A stretch of DNA of 64,000 nt from JAKJEP01 sp964580995 (GTDB taxonomy: Bacteria; Planctomycetota; Phycisphaerae; Sedimentisphaerales; SM23-30). The notes under the pieces were generated by a model. It searched no databases and was not told the DNA's origin. It saw only the letters and a list, made by a program, of their open reading frames with translations. The translations under genes and the position numbers were made by a program. Each line of letters starts with the position of its first letter. Within the stretch, counting starts at the first letter, position 1. The stretch spans positions 3,607-67,606 of the forward strand of contig CAZOMV010000015.1 of the NCBI GenBank assembly GCA_964580995.1. Direction: 5' to 3'. Of this stretch, positions 33,465 through 43,176 are shown piece by piece.

Positions 33465-34880
33465 ATGGAAATAGTAAAAGATCCGATAATTATGGTACTG
33501 TTGGCGTTGCTGTTGATAACGGCATATGCAGCTCTGCAGCCCCGGCGGCGGCCGGAATTGTGGTTAATCGTTCTGACCATTATGCTTTTTGCCCTGCCTC
33601 GAGCCGGTCTGCTGATCAAACAGATTAATTTGCCTCTACCGGTCAATTATATTTTGGCGGCGGTTTTTATTATTGAATGGCTGCTTCTGCGACAAACCCG
33701 TCCCATGGAACGGTCCCGGATCAATTATCTTTTTATTTTGTATTCGGCTATCTCGGGAGTGGGACTGGCGATCGGATTAAGTACCGGCGGTACGTATCTG
33801 ATAGCGTTTCTGGAATTGTGCTTTTATCTGTTTGCCATAGGCCTGTTTTTCTATGCCAGCGAGACGTTTTGTGAACCACGGCATTTTTATCTTTTCGCCC
33901 GGCTGGTATTATTTATTTCTGTTTTGGTAAGCCTTTATGGAATCGGACAGTATTTTCTGGGATCGTCGCTATTGGTCAATTATGTAACCTATAATTCCGG
34001 CAGCGATTTGGCACGCAGTTATGTGGAAAGCGATGTAATTGGAATTCGGCGCGTACTCTCCAGTTATGGCGATCCGAACGTCCTGGCCAGTCAACTGGTG
34101 GTTTTTGCAGGGATTGGGCTGGCATTAACGATTGGAAAAGGAATTTCGAAACATACCCGCTTGCTGTGTTTTTTAATCGTGATTGCCAATGGTCTCTGTA
34201 TTGTATATACCGGTTCTCGCGCGGGCATTATCTGCCTGTTTTTGATCGCGACCCTAGTGCTGATCTGGCGAACCCGCTGGGCTTTGCTGCTGATTCCGGC
34301 ATTTGGGGTGATTGGCGTGATCCTGCTTCCCGATTTATTGAATTCCCTATTTCAAGATCGATTTCAGGGATTCATCACCGGTGAGGATGCACGCAAGCAA
34401 TTTCCGGCCATGGCGTGGCAGTTAGTTCAGGCCGTCCCGTTTGGCTGCGGCCTGGGCAATTCGGTGGAATTGAGCTTGCAGGGTTTTAACTGGTCGTTTG
34501 CCATTAAACCGGCAGGGGTAATCTGGTCGGGATTAAATTCTTTTTGGTTGAATTTATTCAGCCGGCTGGGAATACCGGGTGTCATTACCTTTGGATTATT
34601 GCTCTGGTCGCTGGTGAAATATATTTCCGTTCGAGCCAAAACGATTACGGATCCCCAGGTAAAGGCTTTTTTGATCGGTGGGTTGGCGGGATTTGCCGGG
34701 CAATGGCTGATCTGGCTGGTGAATAATACCTATATGCTGCCGGGCGGGACTTTGAATTTCTGGTTTATGATGGGCATGCTGGTAGCCGGTGCACGGACGT
34801 TTTCGATGCAACCCCAGATGGTAATGGTGCCGCTGCAGGAAACGGTGTCCCGGAGCCGATGGGTGCCGGCGTTCAAATAA
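33465..34880 (+). CDS. O-antigen ligase/polymerase-like membrane protein (Wzy family)
   Basis: The protein is 471 aa with about 11-12 membrane segments. The Wzy_C-type region includes LCIVYTGSRAGIICLF, where the Ser-Arg after Gly is the usual hallmark. Later PFGCGLGNSVELSL lies in a large periplasmic loop, typical of these enzymes. It polymerises or ligates lipid-linked glycan units at the periplasmic face. AAGGTG precedes the ATG by 5 nt. It is the first gene of a polysaccharide cluster running to 39.5 kb. Confidence 0.83.
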   Translation: MEIVKDPIIMVLLALLLITAYAALQPRRRPELWLIVLTIMLFALPRAGLLIKQINLPLPVNYILAAVFIIEWLLLRQTRPMERSRINYLFILYSAISGVGLAIGLSTGGTYLIAFLELCFYLFAIGLFFYASETFCEPRHFYLFARLVLFISVLVSLYGIGQYFLGSSLLVNYVTYNSGSDLARSYVESDVIGIRRVLSSYGDPNVLASQLVVFAGIGLALTIGKGISKHTRLLCFLIVIANGLCIVYTGSRAGIICLFLIATLVLIWRTRWALLLIPAFGVIGVILLPDLLNSLFQDRFQGFITGEDARKQFPAMAWQLVQAVPFGCGLGNSVELSLQGFNWSFAIKPAGVIWSGLNSFWLNLFSRLGIPGVITFGLLLWSLVKYISVRAKTITDPQVKAFLIGGLAGFAGQWLIWLVNNTYMLPGGTLNFWFMMGMLVAGARTFSMQPQMVMVPLQETVSRSRWVPAFK

Positions 34881-34967
34881 AGCTATCGAAACACTATAAA
34901 AAGGATTTTTAAAACGTAATTGATCGGGGGCCATGGATAAAAACCTACTACCAGTTAAGCAGAAAAT

Positions 34968-36419
34968 ATGAAAATAGTTTTTCTTAATGGACCCTACCGG
35001 AAAGCGGCTTATTCCCGCTGCAGCCGCAGTCCGTCGGTGACTAAAAGCGGGACGATTTATTATCCGTTCTGGCTGGCCTATGCCGCCGGGATCATGACCC
35101 GGCGGAAGGAATATGAAGTCTCGCTGGTGGACGCCGTGGCCAAGAAACTGGACCAGGCGGAGCTGGTGGACTATTTCCGGGTGAATCCGCCGGATCTGGT
35201 TTTTTGCGACACATCCACACCCAGCATTCATGAAGATCTGGCAACGGCTGGGGCGATTAAAGAAGCCTTTTCCGGTACGAAAGTGATACTGGTTGGAACC
35301 CATGCGACTGCTTTACCGACGGAAGTGCTCCAGGGTCAGAAGCAGATCGACGCGGTAATCCGGGGTGAATACGATTTTGCCGCACTCGAACTGGCAGAGG
35401 CGATGGCGGGCAACAGGGATTGGGAAACCGTAGCGGGTTTGAGTTTTCGCCGGGGGGATCGAATCCTTCATACCCCGCAGAGAGAATTAATTTCGGATCT
35501 GGACAGTTTGCCTTTTGTCACCCAGGTCTATAATGAATATTTGCGGGTAGAGGACTACTTTTTTTCCGCCGCCCAGTATCCGATGGTGATGACGGTTACT
35601 TCGCGGGGTTGTCCGCATCGCTGCGGCTGGTGTTTGTATCCGCAGGTGATGCACCGGGGGAAATACCGCACCCGCAGCAGTGCCAACGTGGCGGAGGAAT
35701 TTGCCTATATTGCCGCGGAAATGCCTTCGGTACGGGAAATCGGAATCGAAGATGATTTATTTACCGGAGATCGCCGGCGCTTGCGTGAGATTTGCGAGCG
35801 ATTGATCCGGCAGGGGAATCGGCTGAACTTCTGGTGCGACACCCGAGTGGACCTGGATCTGGAAACGATGCAATTGATGAAGGCGGCTGGGTGCCGGCTG
35901 CTGATCGCGGGATTCGAAAGTGCCAATCAGGAAATCCTGGAAACCATCGGCAAAGGTACGCAGGTGGATCAGGCGTTTGAATTTGTCCGCCATGCACAAC
36001 GGGCGAACCTGCTGGTGCACGGCTGTTTTGTGCTGGGCAATCCGGGGGAGACCGAAACGTCCCTGCGGCAAACTCTGGATTTTGCCAAAAAACTCGATCC
36101 GGATACGGCCCAGTTTTTCCCGATGATGGTTTATCCGGGGACGGAAATGTATGAGTGGGCCCAAACGAATCGTTGCCTGCGAACGGGAAATTATGAGGAT
36201 TGGCTGACGGAAGATGGTTTGCACAACAGCGTGATTGATCTGCCGGGATTGCCGGGGGCGGAGGTGGTTCGTTTTTGCGACTACGCCCGGCGGGAATTTT
36301 ATCTGCGGAAAGGTTATATCCTGAAGAAACTAGTCCAGTCGCTGGTGAATGTCCATGAGGCCCGGCGCAATGTAAAAGCCTTTAAGCGATTTGCCCGTTT
36401 TCTGGTGAAGAGTGAATGA
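34968..36419 (+). CDS. B12-binding-domain radical SAM protein
   Basis: The protein is 483 aa. The N-terminal cobalamin-binding-like domain (to about residue 180) has PDLVFCDTSTPSIHEDL and VILVGTHATALP. The radical SAM core has the 4Fe-4S motif CPHRCGWC (residues about 214-221), then IEDDLFTGDRRR and LIAGFESANQEIL...GKG. These enzymes methylate or rearrange unactivated carbons; in polysaccharide loci they modify lipid or sugar precursors. Its stop overlaps the start of the following methyltransferase by 4 bp (ATGA). The ribosome site is weak. Exact reaction unknown. Confidence 0.87.
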   Translation: MKIVFLNGPYRKAAYSRCSRSPSVTKSGTIYYPFWLAYAAGIMTRRKEYEVSLVDAVAKKLDQAELVDYFRVNPPDLVFCDTSTPSIHEDLATAGAIKEAFSGTKVILVGTHATALPTEVLQGQKQIDAVIRGEYDFAALELAEAMAGNRDWETVAGLSFRRGDRILHTPQRELISDLDSLPFVTQVYNEYLRVEDYFFSAAQYPMVMTVTSRGCPHRCGWCLYPQVMHRGKYRTRSSANVAEEFAYIAAEMPSVREIGIEDDLFTGDRRRLREICERLIRQGNRLNFWCDTRVDLDLETMQLMKAAGCRLLIAGFESANQEILETIGKGTQVDQAFEFVRHAQRANLLVHGCFVLGNPGETETSLRQTLDFAKKLDPDTAQFFPMMVYPGTEMYEWAQTNRCLRTGNYEDWLTEDGLHNSVIDLPGLPGAEVVRFCDYARREFYLRKGYILKKLVQSLVNVHEARRNVKAFKRFARFLVKSE

Positions 36420-37387
36420 CTCCGACAGCAAGCCAAGAAATACATCGCACCATGAACCCTCCGGAAATTCGATGGGAGACGGTAAACTGCAATTCTTGCG
36501 GCCGGGATGACACCCGGATCTATCACCGGGAAAGACTGTTGTACTTTGAACGGCCCCTGGAGTTTACGATTGTCCAGTGCCGCCATTGCGGCCTGGTTTA
36601 TACGAATCCGAGACTTGCCGAACATAACGCCACTTATTTACTGGATGCTTCGCAAGATCCCGTTGCCATTGAAGCCCACGGCCGGGCGAAACTGCCGGTC
36701 TATGAAAGCGCGTTGGATGAAATCGAAGCATTGGGAAAAGGCTCACAAGATGGGCGGGCGAGAACCTTATTGGATGTTGGATGCGGAACCGGCCATTTTC
36801 TGCGAGCGGCCCGCCAAAGAGGATTTGAAGTAGCCGGGATTGAACCGGCCCGGGCTTCGGCAAAATACGCAGTCGAACAATTTCATGTTCCTGTCTATGA
36901 AATGGATGTTTTTACCATTGATTTACCGGAGAAACGGTACGACGTAATTACCGCCTGGGACGTTATCGAGCATATAAGCGATCCCCGGCGATTTTTGCAA
37001 CGGATCAGCCGCTGGCTGAAGCCGGAGGGGATTCTGGCGCTGCGGTTTCCTTCGGCAGCCTGGCAAAAAATCAAAGGCGTGATCCTGCATCAGATGCTGA
37101 ATAGCCATTGGCCGTCCTTTGGGGCGACCATGCATTTATATTTTTTCAGCGAAACAACGATTGCTCAAATGATGCAAAGGGCTGGGATGGATATGGTGCG
37201 TGCCAAAACGACTTTGGCAGAGGCGAATTCACAAAATATATTTATCAACCAGATGAAAAAAGCCAGCCAGGCGGCCTTGCGGGGAATCGAATTGTGCAGC
37301 GGGAAAAAACTGGGCAATCTGGAAGTGTATGGGCGGAAACGTACGCGTGACGGCGAATCAACCGGACAGGGACGAGGTGCAACATGA
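36416..37387 (+). CDS. SAM-dependent methyltransferase with N-terminal zinc ribbon
   Basis: The protein is 323 aa. The N-terminus has CNSCG and, 35 residues later, CRHCG, a zinc-ribbon pair seen in C-methyltransferases for deoxysugars. Methyltransferase motif I is LLDVGCGTGHFL (residues about 118-129), followed by VAGIEPA, and motif IV is DVITAWDVIEHI. It probably methylates a nucleotide-sugar or polysaccharide unit. The ATG overlaps the previous stop; an internal ATG at 36451 is also possible. It overlaps the next gene by 4 bp, so three genes are translationally coupled. Confidence 0.87.
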   Translation: MTPTASQEIHRTMNPPEIRWETVNCNSCGRDDTRIYHRERLLYFERPLEFTIVQCRHCGLVYTNPRLAEHNATYLLDASQDPVAIEAHGRAKLPVYESALDEIEALGKGSQDGRARTLLDVGCGTGHFLRAARQRGFEVAGIEPARASAKYAVEQFHVPVYEMDVFTIDLPEKRYDVITAWDVIEHISDPRRFLQRISRWLKPEGILALRFPSAAWQKIKGVILHQMLNSHWPSFGATMHLYFFSETTIAQMMQRAGMDMVRAKTTLAEANSQNIFINQMKKASQAALRGIELCSGKKLGNLEVYGRKRTRDGESTGQGRGAT

Positions 37388-38559
37388 GTACCAGTGAGAT
37401 CGTTTTACGGATTTTATTCTGGGGCAGTCTGGCGGCTGTCGTTTATACGTATTTTCTGTATCCGCTGCTGCTGAGCGGCTTATCCCGAGTCAAAAAAAAT
37501 AGGCGTACCGAAACGGCACCTCTGATGGAAAGTGCGTTGCCGGAGGTAACGATGGTAATCAGCGCGTATAATGAAGAACAGGTCTTGCCGGAAAAAATCC
37601 GCAACTGTAAAAAAATCGACTACCCGGAAGACCGGATTTCCTTTTTATTCGGGTCCGACGGCTCCGAGGATGGGACCGGCAAAATCCTGGAAGCGATCCG
37701 GGACCGGCGATTTGAGGTGTTGATCCGTCCGGAGCGCCGGGGGAAAGTACAAATGCTGAATACGCTGGTGCCCCGGGTGCAATCGGAACTAGTGGTCTTT
37801 TCGGATGCCAATACCATGTATGAACCCGATGCCGTTCGGGAGATGGTGCGGCTGTTTTCCGATCCGCGGGTGGGTTGTGTGATCGGCAAGCAGATTTTGT
37901 ACGCCCCCGAAAATGATCCGGAATCCTGCAAAACGGAGAGCACCTACTGGCGTTATGAGAATTCTATCAAAACGATGGAAAGTACCTTTGGCGCGGTGCC
38001 CAGTGTGAACGGCAGTATATTCGCGATCCGGCGGGAATTATATCAAGAATTACCCGGCCACGCGATCACGGAAGATCAGGTGCTGGGCCTGCGGATCATG
38101 ACCGGCGGGCATCGTGGGCTTTTCGCGGAAAAAGCGATTGCCTGGGAACCGGTTTCGACTTTGACGGATGAATTGCGGCGGCGCATCCGGATCAGCGCTG
38201 GTAATTTTCAGTCCCTGTTTCTGGTACCCAGGATTCTTGATCCCCGGTGCGGATGGGTGTTCTTCGCGTTTTTCAGCCATAAACTCTTACGCTGGCTGGT
38301 CCCGTTCTTTTTGGTCGTTATGCTGGGGAGTAATCTGCTATTAGCCGGGGAGCCATTCTACGGCAGCACAATGGTTGTGCAGGGATTGTTTTATCTGAGC
38401 GGGATTCTTGGAGCGGCGATACCGAAACTAACGGGTGTATTCAAAATATTTACCATTCCCAAATATTTTCTGGCGATGAATTTTGCGATTGTGCTGGGTC
38501 TGGCGCGATTTCTTTCGGGAAAACAGAAGGTCACCTGGTTCAAGGCGGCCCGGCATTAG
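37384..38559 (+). CDS. membrane glycosyltransferase family 2
   Basis: The protein is 391 aa. One N-terminal membrane helix is followed by a GT-A domain: TMVISAYNEEQVL, FLFGSDGSEDGT, VFSDANTMYEP (the DxN metal motif), SVNGSIFAIRREL, ITEDQVLGLRI and the R.RISAGNFQSL (Q/RxxRW-like) region. Three C-terminal membrane segments follow. It resembles processive or polyprenyl-linked GT2 enzymes that build exopolysaccharide. GAGGTG lies 4-5 nt before the ATG. It overlaps the convergent gene at 38556 by 4 bp. Confidence 0.9.
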   Translation: MSTSEIVLRILFWGSLAAVVYTYFLYPLLLSGLSRVKKNRRTETAPLMESALPEVTMVISAYNEEQVLPEKIRNCKKIDYPEDRISFLFGSDGSEDGTGKILEAIRDRRFEVLIRPERRGKVQMLNTLVPRVQSELVVFSDANTMYEPDAVREMVRLFSDPRVGCVIGKQILYAPENDPESCKTESTYWRYENSIKTMESTFGAVPSVNGSIFAIRRELYQELPGHAITEDQVLGLRIMTGGHRGLFAEKAIAWEPVSTLTDELRRRIRISAGNFQSLFLVPRILDPRCGWVFFAFFSHKLLRWLVPFFLVVMLGSNLLLAGEPFYGSTMVVQGLFYLSGILGAAIPKLTGVFKIFTIPKYFLAMNFAIVLGLARFLSGKQKVTWFKAARH

Positions 38560-39482
38560 GCCTTCCCGGCCGGTTCCAGCACCGACAGAAGGGCCACAGC
38601 TAACGGACGGGCACCAGGTTCGGTCACGATTCGGCCACAATCTGATTTGGCCATAAATTCATCGGTATCTCCGGATTGTACCACCAGATTCCGTCCCGCC
38701 GCCTGAACGTGCAATAGGCGAATGACTTCCCGGAGATTTTCCCCACCCACCAGGACCGCATCACAGGCGGCGACCCACTGATCCCAGGTGTGCTGCTGAT
38801 CCAGCAAGATCATGTTATTCACGTTCCACATATGCTGCCAGGCTTCGATTCTGTCCCAATCGGTTTTTCGGCAGGGGCCGGCCACCACCAGCTTGATATT
38901 TTTCTGAAGATGATAAAGGACCGCACAGGCCCAGCAGACGGTTCGCAGGGCATGGGTATTCCCGGGCCGGGCTAAGGCAAGAATCAGAAACGGAACCGAA
39001 TCGGTTCCGCTGTTATATTTGATTTGGCTGCGTAAATCACTCCGGTTGGCATCCGATATCGGTTCGATGGTTGGGATGGGCAGGTCAAGGGCTATGCGGT
39101 CATCCGAAATCCCTGAATCTTTGAGCGAGCGAGCCAAAAAATGTCCCGCACAGCAAAAGCGTGCGGACCGGGGGGCGAGCCACTTTACAGAACGGAGCAT
39201 ACCGGCTTCCATGCGACCGGTGATATGGATGGTCACGGCAAGCGGCAAAGCGGCGGCGGCAGCCAGCAACGGAAACAGTTTTTGATCCGGCTGATACAAA
39301 TGCACTTCGCTGATCCGGTGACTTTTCAGCCAGCGGCGCCAGCCAATCAGGTTGTACAGGTGGGGGTATTGGCCGGTCTTGCCGACCATCCCGGCATCGA
39401 GCAGAAAAGAGTGGGCCGGTAAATAATTCTGCCACAACGAATCTGTCTGGGAAGATAGGACTATGAATGAATTCTCTGCCAT
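38556..39482 (-). CDS. GT-B fold glycosyltransferase-like protein
   Basis: The protein is 308 aa. It shows the GT4-like layout: ISEVHLYQPD, AVTIHITGRMEAGML, then FLILALARPGNTHALR and IKLVVAGPCRK, ending with a VRQSGDTDEF-like late region. The acidic E-X7-E motif is not clear, and the protein is shorter than most GT4 enzymes, so it may be divergent or a partner subunit. The stop codons of this gene and the GT2 gene overlap by 4 bp. No good ribosome site is seen. Confidence 0.65.
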   Translation of the reverse strand: MAENSFIVLSSQTDSLWQNYLPAHSFLLDAGMVGKTGQYPHLYNLIGWRRWLKSHRISEVHLYQPDQKLFPLLAAAAALPLAVTIHITGRMEAGMLRSVKWLAPRSARFCCAGHFLARSLKDSGISDDRIALDLPIPTIEPISDANRSDLRSQIKYNSGTDSVPFLILALARPGNTHALRTVCWACAVLYHLQKNIKLVVAGPCRKTDWDRIEAWQHMWNVNNMILLDQQHTWDQWVAACDAVLVGGENLREVIRLLHVQAAGRNLVVQSGDTDEFMAKSDCGRIVTEPGARPLAVALLSVLEPAGKA

Positions 39483-39486
39483 AAAA

Positions 39487-40149
39487 TCAAGATTGCTTTT
39501 TCAGTCGATGTTTATAGAAGTAAGGAGCGATTTGCAGCGCCACCTGCCGGCTTAGTTCCCGGATGAGTTTGTCTTTCAGTAAATCCCCTTGTCCCTGTTC
39601 CAATTGTCCTGACTGGCTCAGGGGACGGAACAAATGGTCCTTCGGCCAGAGCCGCTTGCCCGTTTCGATGTCGATTACTTTCAAATAACCGTTGAGGCTG
39701 GCAAGGTAATATCCCTCCCCCGCGGCATGCTGCAATTGAAAACTGTCGATATAAATATACAAAACCTGTCCTGCCTGAAGTTTCTGACCGATTTCCTGGA
39801 TGCTCAGGCTGGAATAGTCCGGAAACCGCCGGCGAAAAGCAATCACGTCGTTATAATCCACCGTGTCAAAATCCTCGATGTTTTCTCTCAGCTCCTGCTG
39901 TATATTTTCGGTAATTTCCCGATGCAGAATGGGACCCCGTTCGTGGCCGGAGATATCATCGATCCAGATCAGGACTTTTTGGGATCCGAATTCATGCTCC
40001 GCCTTGATTGTGGGAGCCGGAACCAGCGGATCGATAAAAATACCGTAAAAAGCTCCCAGCATGTTACAGCCGCCTAAAGCAATAGGAATCAGGCAGATAG
40101 CGAAAATCCGGGCGGTTTTTCCTGCTGTTATTGATGATAGTATTTTCAT
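39487..40149 (-). CDS. lipoprotein of unknown function
   Basis: The protein is 220 aa from the ATG at 40149. The lipobox is LGGC (Cys28). After a short linker the sequence has QKVLIWIDDISGH, ITENIQQELREN, then GQVLYIYIDSFQL and YLKVIDIETGKRLWP, a layout similar to small envelope lipoproteins of the 9022 gene type. It shares no recognised domain. It is 4 bp upstream of the minus-strand glycosyltransferase, so the two may be co-transcribed. Confidence 0.78.
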   Translation of the reverse strand: MKILSSITAGKTARIFAICLIPIALGGCNMLGAFYGIFIDPLVPAPTIKAEHEFGSQKVLIWIDDISGHERGPILHREITENIQQELRENIEDFDTVDYNDVIAFRRRFPDYSSLSIQEIGQKLQAGQVLYIYIDSFQLQHAAGEGYYLASLNGYLKVIDIETGKRLWPKDHLFRPLSQSGQLEQGQGDLLKDKLIRELSRQVALQIAPYFYKHRLKKQS

Positions 40150-40300
40150 AGTGCCTATTAATCCTTTCTTCGGAAGGAAAAGGGCATTATACCCGAACTG
40201 GCCCCACGACACAACCATCAGTGGCAAAGGAAATTAATCGGCTGGGAAGATGAGCATTTTCCATTGACAGACAAGAGGTTATGGCTATTATGAGGCAAAT

Positions 40301-41762
40301 ATGGAAGAAAAATACAACGAATATGAGCGGATCCGGCGGGAGAAGCTGGCGAAGCTTCGCGAGTTGGGTGTCGATCCCTTTGGGCAGCGTTTTGACGTTA
40401 CGGAGAGCCTCTCTGTTATCAAGTCCAAATATAATCCGGAAAATGAGGAGCAAACGGTCCGCGGGGCCGGCCGGATCGTATTACACCGGGACATCGGCAA
40501 ATTGATTTTTATTACGCTGCGGGACTGGACGGGGAACCTGCAAATCGGGCTGAGCAAACAATGGCTGGGGGACCAGTGGGAAGTGGCCAAGCTGCTGGAT
40601 TTGGGGGATATTGTGGGGATGGAAGGGAAATTAGGCCGAACCAAGACCGGGGAGATAACCGTCTGGGTGACTTCCTTGAAACTGTTGTGCAAGGCAACCC
40701 TGCCCCCGCCGGAGAAATGGCATGGCCTGCAGGATGTGGAGCTTCGGTACCGGCAGCGGTATGTGGATCTGTTCACGAATCCGGAGGTGATGGCTACTTT
40801 CAAGGACCGTTCCGCCATTGTCCAGTCGATCCGGGAATTTCTGACCCGGCGCGGGTTCCAGGAAGTGGAAACCCCCATGATGCAGTCCATCGCCGGCGGA
40901 GCGGCAGCCAAGCCGTTTATTACCCATCATAACACGCTGGATATGGATCTGTATCTGCGGATCGCACCCGAACTCTATCTGAAAAGACTCCTGGTTGGCG
41001 GGATGGAAAAAGTATTCGAGGTGAACCGGAATTTCCGCAACGAGGGGATCAGCACGAAACATAATCCGGAATTTACCATGTGCGAAGTGTACCAGGCGTA
41101 TGCGGATTATCAGGTCATGATGGATTTGATTGAGGAGCTGGTCTGTACCCTGGTGGAACAGCGCAGCGAGGACATGAAACTGGAGTTTAACGGAAAAACG
41201 ATCGATTACCGGCAGCCCTGGGCACGCAAAACCTACGCCGATNNNNNNNNNNGATCTTTTCGCCGAGCATGTCGGCTGCCGTATGGAGGAGATCGGGGAA
41301 GTGCGCCAAAAAGCCCGGCAACTGGAAATCGGGGAGGCCGGCAAAGATGACAGCGTGGTGGTAAATGAGGTGTTCGAACACTGCGTCGAAGAGAAACTGA
41401 TCCATCCTACCTTTGTCATGGATTATCCTGCCGTACTGTGCCCGTTAACCAAACGAAAAACCGGTAATCCTGCCATCGCTGAGCGTTTTGAACTTTTCGT
41501 CAACGGCATGGAAATCGCCAATGCCTATACCGAATTGAATGATCCGGAGATTCAGGAGCAGAATTTCCGGGTACAGCTTCGGGGGCAGGAAGAAACCGAA
41601 GCGGTGATGGACTCGGATTTTGTCACGGCCTTGAAATATGGCATGCCCCCGGCCGGGGGGCTGGGTTTCGGGATTGACCGGCTGGTCATGCTATTGACCC
41701 ATTCCGCTTCCATACGGGATGTGATCTTATTCCCCCTAATGCGGCCAGGTTCTCATGTATAA
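40301..41762 (+). CDS. lysS: lysyl-tRNA synthetase (class II), interrupted by a 10-N gap
   Basis: The N-terminal OB-fold (LHRDIGKLIFITLRDW) binds the anticodon. Class II motif 2 is FRNEGISTKHNPEFTM and motif 3 is GGLGFGIDRLVMLLT. The run of 10 N at 41243-41252 breaks the frame. The coding triplets end exactly at the gap (..TAC GCC GAT) and resume exactly after it (GAT CTT TTC), so removing the Ns gives about 482-483 aa, near the family norm. GAGG precedes the ATG by 5 nt. It overlaps the next gene by 8 bp and heads a long operon-like run. Confidence 0.95.
41243..41252. other. assembly gap of 10 N within lysS
   Basis: Ten undetermined bases. The codon triplet GAT occurs directly before and after the gap, so the two contigs may simply overlap by three bases and the true gap may be zero or negative. 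Confidence 0.98.
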
Positions 41763-43167
41763 ATTCTTTCTATGTCTGCGCTATCTGCGGAAACGGCGGA
41801 TCGCGTTTTTCGGCATTGCGGCGGTGATGCTGTGCGTGGCGTTGTTAATTGTAATCACCAGTCTGTTCAGCGGTTTCATCGATACCTATCTGGCCTATTC
41901 CGATCGGATCTGGGGAGAGTTGGTTTTGGAACCCTACCGGGAAATGGCCGATTATGAGCAACTGGCCCGGCATCTGGAGGAATTGCCTTCCGTGGCGACC
42001 GCAGAGGCGATCCTCAAAACGGGCGGATTGTTATATCTGGGGACTGGTGATGTGCGGGGGGTACAACTGCTGGGGATTGAGCTGGACAAACACAGCCGGG
42101 ACGATGCGTTTCGGCAAGGATTGCTCCTGCAAAACGATCCGGTCAAGCCGGCGGTCTTTGCGTTGTCCGATTCGGCCCGCCAAAAAGCGAAGGAGTGGCT
42201 CCGTTCGAGGCTACATCGGGAAATCGAAGATGCGGAGTTACCGGCCGGCGCGATTTTGAGTATCGGGATTTTAGGTTCGCCTGACGAACAGACCGATGAA
42301 TATGACCGGAAAGCGATTATCGATCAAATTGAAAAGGGACTGCCGCTGGTAATTACTACCGGCGCTCAGGCCCAAGTGGAGGGAGAAACCGCCCGAAAAA
42401 TTCAGGGCCGATGCTGGGCGGTGGATGCGGTGCAAATCGGACTGTATGAAGCGGATAGCTCGTATGTATATTTGCCCTTTGGGTATGTACGGGATCTGAT
42501 CGGGCAAACGGGGCAGGATGGCAGGAAAGAATGTCTGGCCAGTGTGCAGATTCGGCCCGCGCCGGGGTTCGCGGAAGAAACCGTAAAACAGCAGGTCAGA
42601 GAGGCATGGAAGCTCTATGCCAAAACGGAATTGGGCTGGTCTGACCTGGCGGTGAGAAATGTGGCAATTTATTCCTCCAGTGAGAATGAACGGGTAAAAA
42701 TGTTCACCCATGAAATTCGCAAGCAGCTGGGAGTCATGCAGATGATGATGGGGCTGATTTGTCTGGTAACGGCTCTGCTGGTCTTTGTAACCCTCTTTAT
42801 GATTGTCATGCAGAAACGTCGTGATATGGGGATTATCCGCAGCCTGGGCAGCTCGCGCAGCGGCCTGGCCATGATTTTCATGTATTACGGATTGAGTATC
42901 GGGGTGGCGGGAACGGCATTGGGCTTACTCCTGGGAGTAACCGCGACACGGCATATTAATCTTCTGGAAGCGACGCTGACCCGGCTGCTGGGATTCAAAG
43001 TCTGGAAAAGCGGGGTCTATATGTTCAGCCATATTCCCGATGAGGTGGCGTGGAATTCAGTGGGCTGGATCCTGGCGGCGGGAATCGGAACCGCTATGCT
43101 GGGAGCGTTATTGCCGGCCCTGCGCGCAGCAAGATTGCGGCCGGTCGAAAATTTACGGTACGAGTAA
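41755..43167 (+). CDS. FtsX/LolC-type ABC transporter permease (first of two)
   Basis: The protein is 470 aa. One N-terminal membrane segment (AFFGIAAVMLCVALLIVITSLFSGF), a large extracytoplasmic domain, then three C-terminal segments (MMMGLICLVTALLVFVTLFM, LAMIFMYYGLSIGVAGTALG, the last before LLPALRAARLRPVENLRYE). This MacB/LolC/E topology, together with the sister permease and LolD-like ATPase, suggests lipoprotein release from the inner membrane. It overlaps lysS by 8 bp. Confidence 0.87.
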   Translation: MYKFFLCLRYLRKRRIAFFGIAAVMLCVALLIVITSLFSGFIDTYLAYSDRIWGELVLEPYREMADYEQLARHLEELPSVATAEAILKTGGLLYLGTGDVRGVQLLGIELDKHSRDDAFRQGLLLQNDPVKPAVFALSDSARQKAKEWLRSRLHREIEDAELPAGAILSIGILGSPDEQTDEYDRKAIIDQIEKGLPLVITTGAQAQVEGETARKIQGRCWAVDAVQIGLYEADSSYVYLPFGYVRDLIGQTGQDGRKECLASVQIRPAPGFAEETVKQQVREAWKLYAKTELGWSDLAVRNVAIYSSSENERVKMFTHEIRKQLGVMQMMMGLICLVTALLVFVTLFMIVMQKRRDMGIIRSLGSSRSGLAMIFMYYGLSIGVAGTALGLLLGVTATRHINLLEATLTRLLGFKVWKSGVYMFSHIPDEVAWNSVGWILAAGIGTAMLGALLPALRAARLRPVENLRYE

Positions 43168-43176
43168 CTGATAAAT

